A stretch of 64,000 bases of DNA from Shewanella loihica PV-4 (GTDB taxonomy: Bacteria; Pseudomonadota; Gammaproteobacteria; Enterobacterales; Shewanellaceae). The notes below the pieces were generated by a model. It was not told where the DNA came from. It was given only the letters and a program-made list of their open reading frames with translations, and did not search any database. The stretch spans positions 992,001 to 1,056,000 of the forward strand of contig NC_009092.1 in assembly GCF_000016065.1 (NCBI RefSeq), in the 5' to 3' direction. Shown in pieces: positions 60,939-64,000 of the stretch (position 1 is its first letter; each line of letters begins with the position of its first letter). The position numbers were made by a program, and so were the translations under genes.

Positions 60939-61499
60939 TATTTGGCTCTATGTCGCTCGTGTCTGGCTAGGCGTTGACGAAAGAGAGGATTTTACACTAA
61001 AAGTGAGTTGTTAAACCAGAGGGGGAGGGGATTTGTCGAATAACAAATTGGGTAATATTTTTGTTGCTTGCAGCGTTTGGCTGCATTGGCATTTATTGGG
61101 TTTGTTTGAAGGTCGAACCTTCACTGGTATCAATCGCCTGTCCGGCGGGGAATGTGTTTGAAGCTTTAACCTTCATTGTTATGAATAGCCTGCGGCTCGC
61201 TTATGTGCAGATACGGCTTCGGGACGCTGTGCGCCATCCATGGCCGCTTAACGAAAACATCCCTGTTTTCGATACCCTCAGCCATATCTACACTGGGTTA
61301 TTATCTCTCTTCGATTTGCCCGCGTTTGGTAAGCATAGGTTTTTGAGTTGGGATAGAGTCAAGCTCGCTGAAGACTAATGCTTCATCGTTTTGAATGGCT
61401 TGGTGGCAGGTGCAGTGCATGGATGCATCAATGTTTTAGGCATATCCGCGTTAGAACTTTAGTTCTGTATATGTGAGTTTCAGATGAATATTTCTATCA
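60939..61499. repeat. gap with three diverged copies of a ~35-bp repeat
   Basis: Copies start at about 61103, 61155 and 61369. They share GAAG..T.AACCTTCA.TG, then TAT.AAT.GCCTG-like bases; the first two are 52 bases apart and match at about 80%. A 105-codon frame (61061-61378) covers two of them but has no ribosome site or family, and is not called. Inverted GCGTTAG/CTAACGC at 61448 and 61501 frame a further 60-base segment. Confidence 0.6.
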
Positions 61500-61624
61500 G
61501 CTAACGCCCTATTAAGGTGTGAGCAACGCAATACAGAAGTTACTGCATACCACCTTAAACACTAAACGCAACGCATAGCAAAAATGCCAAGCGTTGCGAA
61601 TCACTTTTAAATAGAATGTTAGCT
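61500..61624 (-). mobile_element. VCR-like attC recombination site (about 125 bp)
   Basis: Read on the minus strand it begins AGCTAACATTC (inverse core, overlapping the stop of the cassette gene) and ends GGGCGTTAGC (core). Between these, CTATTTAAAAGTGATTCGCA pairs imperfectly with the complement of GCGTTGCTCACACCTTAATAG-type bases near the other end, giving the long imperfect hairpin typical of integron attC sites of VCR size. This was recognised by eye and not modelled. Confidence 0.75.
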
Positions 61625-63085
61625 ATTTTCTCCCAGTAAACGAGGACTAAATGTTGGGTACACTACACTTAAGTCATTTAGTATTTCGTTTACTAAAACA
61701 CACGCATCTTGAAGCGTATCGGGCAGTGTTGACTCCTTAGGGTATCTATGTAACCGGTGTAGTGGATTACCACATGTATGAAAGCAAACCTCCCTGATAG
61801 CCCCCCAAGTTCCGTGCGAATATGTAGATGACCAAGAGTAAAATTGGTCATAAGAAGATTTTAAGCCTGCCTTATCACTCAATTTTCTTAGGTCAGATCC
61901 ACTCCAACTACCAAGTTCAATATTGATGAACTCTTCCCACAAGTCTTCGCCTGCAATAGATTCTAGCGTTTCAGTATTAATAAATTTTGGTGGATCTATA
62001 AGCTCATCAAATTTCAACGCGTTTAGTTTGGCTTGACCTGCTCCGTAAGTTCTCCATTTGGTCCAAAGTTGATCGTCATTTTTTTGAATCAAATATCTAA
62101 GACCGATATGAATTTCTAAAATGGTTCTCAGCCCTAACCTTGCAAGAATTCCGGTGCTAACTCCAACCGATACTATCTCACTCAATATCGATAGTGCGTA
62201 AAATGCTGTACCAAAAACTCCGTCGTGCTTAGCATCAACTCCAGTTGTAGTGTGAGTTTTTCCCCAGTGTGTTTTCAACTCACCTCTAAGTTTATGGATG
62301 TCATCTAAATCACAACAACGTTCTTCGGAATTAGTGTCACTTTCGGGAATTAATTCTAGACAAGGGGTGTTTTCCCATGCCTCAGCCCAAAAATCGTTTG
62401 ACCATGTTAAATCTTGCTCGACTATCGGATTGATAGCCATTTCGCACGAACGGATGGAAGGGCGAATTCTTCGTTGATCGCCCTCATAAGGGTAGTTAAT
62501 CCAAGGTTCAACCATTTCTCTTGGTGCTTGAAATTTACCACCTACAACCATTAACATTAATTTGAGCCAACGGCAATCCGTAGCCTGTTGAGACTGATGA
62601 GGTAAGCACATACCAACTGCAGCCATCAAAATATTAAGTTCTGGCTCACATGGTGGTAAAAACTTGAGCCAAGACTCTTTTGCTGGCAAGTTTTTAAATA
62701 ACTTTAAAACAGTTAAGGCTGACGCTGTTTTGGGATTCGACGTTAGGAAATCCAAAAACTCGTTCCGTAGCTCTTCATCTAACTTTGAGATCCCTGTAAT
62801 AGAGAGATCTGATAGTTTCTCTTTTTCTGAATTCTCTGAAACAAATGTAATTATCCTCCTAAATTCAACGATTGCCGAATCTTGGTCTTGAATAACGCGG
62901 ATAATCGCAGCCCACAACATTTCGGGGAGACGCTCATTGGACCAAGAAGAGAACGTCATTTTATCCCCTAATTGTGCAAAACCTGGCTGTAATTCAGAAC
63001 CTACTTTTTTGTGTTCGAGCAGAGCCGTTCTATTCTTACCACTTTTCGAAGGTTTCTTTTTCCGTGTTTTTTTATTTCCTGCCAT
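61619..63085 (-). CDS. integron-cassette protein of unknown function (possibly DUF5677-like)
   Basis: 488 residues, AT-rich relative to the rest of the window. The N-terminus is very basic (NKKTRKKKPSKSGKNR). The C-terminal half has FGTAFYALSILSEIVSVGVSTG, LRTILEIHIGLRYLI and YSHGTWGAIREVCFH, which resemble DUF5677-type proteins, but I am not certain. There is no membrane segment or catalytic motif. Its stop TAA lies in the attC core and a second attC-like site lies upstream of its start, so it is probably one cassette of about 1.6 kb. AGGTGG precedes the ATG. Confidence 0.78.
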   Translation of the reverse strand: MAGNKKTRKKKPSKSGKNRTALLEHKKVGSELQPGFAQLGDKMTFSSWSNERLPEMLWAAIIRVIQDQDSAIVEFRRIITFVSENSEKEKLSDLSITGISKLDEELRNEFLDFLTSNPKTASALTVLKLFKNLPAKESWLKFLPPCEPELNILMAAVGMCLPHQSQQATDCRWLKLMLMVVGGKFQAPREMVEPWINYPYEGDQRRIRPSIRSCEMAINPIVEQDLTWSNDFWAEAWENTPCLELIPESDTNSEERCCDLDDIHKLRGELKTHWGKTHTTTGVDAKHDGVFGTAFYALSILSEIVSVGVSTGILARLGLRTILEIHIGLRYLIQKNDDQLWTKWRTYGAGQAKLNALKFDELIDPPKFINTETLESIAGEDLWEEFINIELGSWSGSDLRKLSDKAGLKSSYDQFYSWSSTYSHGTWGAIREVCFHTCGNPLHRLHRYPKESTLPDTLQDACVLVNEILNDLSVVYPTFSPRLLGENS

Positions 63086-63114
63086 AACCCACCTAATACT
63101 GATGATTAATTACA

Positions 63115-63173
63115 GCTAACGCCAGCAGCAGGGGCGCGACGTCAGGACCATCCCTTGCCTGCATTTGTTAGAA
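63115..63173 (-). mobile_element. attC recombination site (about 59 bp)
   Basis: On the minus strand it begins TTCTAAC two bases after the stop of the 217-codon gene and ends GGCGTTAGC. The inner arms GCAGGCAAGGG and CCCCTGCTGC pair with one extra base, as in typical attC hairpins. Its size matches the classic 59-base element. It also forms the upstream boundary of the 488-residue cassette. Confidence 0.78.
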
Positions 63174-63174
63174 A

Positions 63175-63828
63175 TTATATTGGCAGCTTTCTCGAAGCAT
63201 CTTTAAACCAGCCTGGAACTGGATCTAGCTCAGGCTTGATTGGAAGAGCTTCAATGACCCCTTTTTCTGGTGATACTTTCCATACCGCTTGTTTGATTGT
63301 CTGGGGCTTGTTCCAAAGATCATCTAGGCACCGAATCGAAGGCTCTAAAACAATGTAGTATTTTTCGTCTCGGAGCTTACTGCCCTTGGCGTAGAATATG
63401 TCGTGGAACGTAACCAGTACATAGGGAACATAGTTGAGCTCAAACCCCTTGTAATCCCAAACTCCCTTCTCACCAGCCTTGATTATAAGATCTCGAAACT
63501 CCGCATACTTGAGACCGTCAACGATAGAGCTGCATGCCTGATAAATTGTGTAGATATGCTCTCTTACCTCTGCACGTAACATTTCGCCGGCTTGCTTATC
63601 GATAGCAGAGGGAGGAAGGTCTTCGTATTTTTTGCGATTCTTTTTGATAGAAGGACAGGTTGCACCCATTCCGTGCCAAAAGTGCACGGCTGTTGTTATC
63701 GAACTCTCAGCACGCAATTCCATCTCAGAATCACACACTGGACATAGTCCAATCTTCTTTCTATTCAGGTGAAACCAGTCAGCATCATGGGTTTTGCCAG
63801 TGGGCGGATCAATTGCAATAAATGTCAT
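63175..63828 (-). CDS. integron-cassette protein with N-terminal zinc-ribbon-like cysteines
   Basis: 217 residues. Near residue 30 it has CPVCDSE, followed by HFWHGMGATCPS: a CxxC, two His and another Cys that could bind zinc. The rest is mixed alpha/beta and ends PGWFKDASRKLPI. No family was recognised with confidence. The base composition is AT-rich. AAGGAT precedes the ATG by seven bases. The stop is two bases ahead of the 59-bp attC-like site, so this is a complete cassette ORF. Confidence 0.75.
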   Translation of the reverse strand: MTFIAIDPPTGKTHDADWFHLNRKKIGLCPVCDSEMELRAESSITTAVHFWHGMGATCPSIKKNRKKYEDLPPSAIDKQAGEMLRAEVREHIYTIYQACSSIVDGLKYAEFRDLIIKAGEKGVWDYKGFELNYVPYVLVTFHDIFYAKGSKLRDEKYYIVLEPSIRCLDDLWNKPQTIKQAVWKVSPEKGVIEALPIKPELDPVPGWFKDASRKLPI

Positions 63829-63864
63829 TGCGCATCCTTTTGATTTATAACAATTTGTTGGTTA

Positions 63865-63902
63865 GGTCTTGCAAGGTGCGCTACCTTGTAAGGTAGGAGA
63901 CC
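63865..63902. repeat. hairpin upstream of the cassette gene
   Basis: GGTCT/AGACC outer and CAAGGT/ACCTTG inner arms form a 38-base hairpin preceded by GGTTAG. It could be a REP-type palindrome or part of a degenerate attC site; it was not assigned. Confidence 0.5.
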
Positions 63903-63922
63903 AAGCATGTAAATAAATGGGG

Positions 63923-64000
63923 TCAGAGTTTACTTTTATGGGAGGTGATCGGCGTATGGTGGTTGGCTTTTTCATTCCCTGAATGGCGTGGTCGATGTTT
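63923..64000 (-). other. open minus-strand frame at window edge next to a GGGGTCAGAGT motif
   Basis: A minus-strand frame is open from the right edge to a TGA at 63923 (25 residues seen). Just outside the stop lies GGGGTCAGAGTTTAC, a motif I recall beside REP-associated Y1 transposase genes. It may be the end of such a gene, but the visible peptide alone does not prove it. Confidence 0.3.

Noticed and set aside
61061..61378. 105-codon plus-strand frame between holC and the cassette genes
   Set aside because: It spans two copies of a nucleotide repeat in different frames, has no ribosome site and no recognisable family. It was treated as repeat sequence.
61370..61455. Third attC site on the minus strand between CTAACGC and GCATTAG
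   Set aside because: The outer cores match at six of seven bases, but the inner arms do not pair well and there is no cassette gene ending there.

Overview
The window looks like chromosomal DNA of a marine gammaproteobacterium, most probably Shewanella. The grounds are the conserved lptD-surA-pdxA-rsmA-apaG-apaH block, a decaheme OmcA/MtrC-type outer-membrane cytochrome, three methyl-accepting chemotaxis proteins, an EAL protein, and families common in Shewanella (DUF3718, DUF3019, MipA, DUF1289, yiaW-yiaV). The assignment is inferred from gene content and protein similarity remembered by eye; no database was searched. Most of the window is compact, GC-rich and densely coding. The last 3 kb is AT-rich and different in character.

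Layout. 1-2.8 kb: end of cgtA/obgE, a two-gene amino-acid exporter (yjjP-yjjB), folA and a small DUF3718 protein. 2.9-11.9 kb (minus strand): a chemoreceptor, then the envelope-biogenesis/RNA/vitamin block apaH, apaG, rsmA, pdxA, surA, lptD. 12-16.2 kb (plus): the peptidoglycan-recycling pair amgK-murU, djlA, an outer-membrane barrel and a 2-hydroxyacid dehydrogenase. 16.3-17.5 kb: purT, broken by a one-base frameshift in a run of six G. 17.8-23.5 kb: yiaW-yiaV, a PAS-PAS chemoreceptor, a Ycf46-like AAA ATPase, a DUF4136 lipoprotein and a DUF1289 protein. 23.6-26.9 kb: an RstA/RstB-like two-component system with DUF3019 and MipA genes. 27-32.8 kb: a LysR regulator divergent from a three-gene set of glutaryl-CoA dehydrogenase, a fused 2-oxoacid dehydrogenase E1 alpha-beta, and a FabD-like acyltransferase lacking the malonate-binding Arg. 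33-39 kb: GNAT, satP, then a three-gene phosphorelay (response regulator, HPt, hybrid kinase). 39-44.3 kb: an OmpA-like lipoprotein, small membrane proteins, a VOC protein, an FMN reductase divergent from a cysteine-rich SufR-like regulator, and an rsuA-family synthase. 44.5-50.3 kb: a LysR regulator, the decaheme cytochrome, and a PTS EIIC-EAL fusion. 50.4-57.5 kb: a POT transporter, an ImpA-type metalloprotease lipoprotein and a third chemoreceptor. 57.6-60.9 kb: valS-holC.

Two things stand out. First, 61.5-63.9 kb has the structure of a mobile integron cassette array: two minus-strand genes of unknown function, each with its stop codon at or within 3 bases of an attC-like recombination site (one about 59 bp, one about 125 bp and VCR-like). 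No integrase gene is in the window. Second, short degenerate tandem repeats with units of 9-19 bp occur at or just after gene ends in at least seven places between 31.5 and 55.5 kb. One 12-bp array runs through the stop codon of the EIIC-EAL gene.

No rRNA, tRNA, CRISPR array, prophage or complete insertion sequence was recognised.
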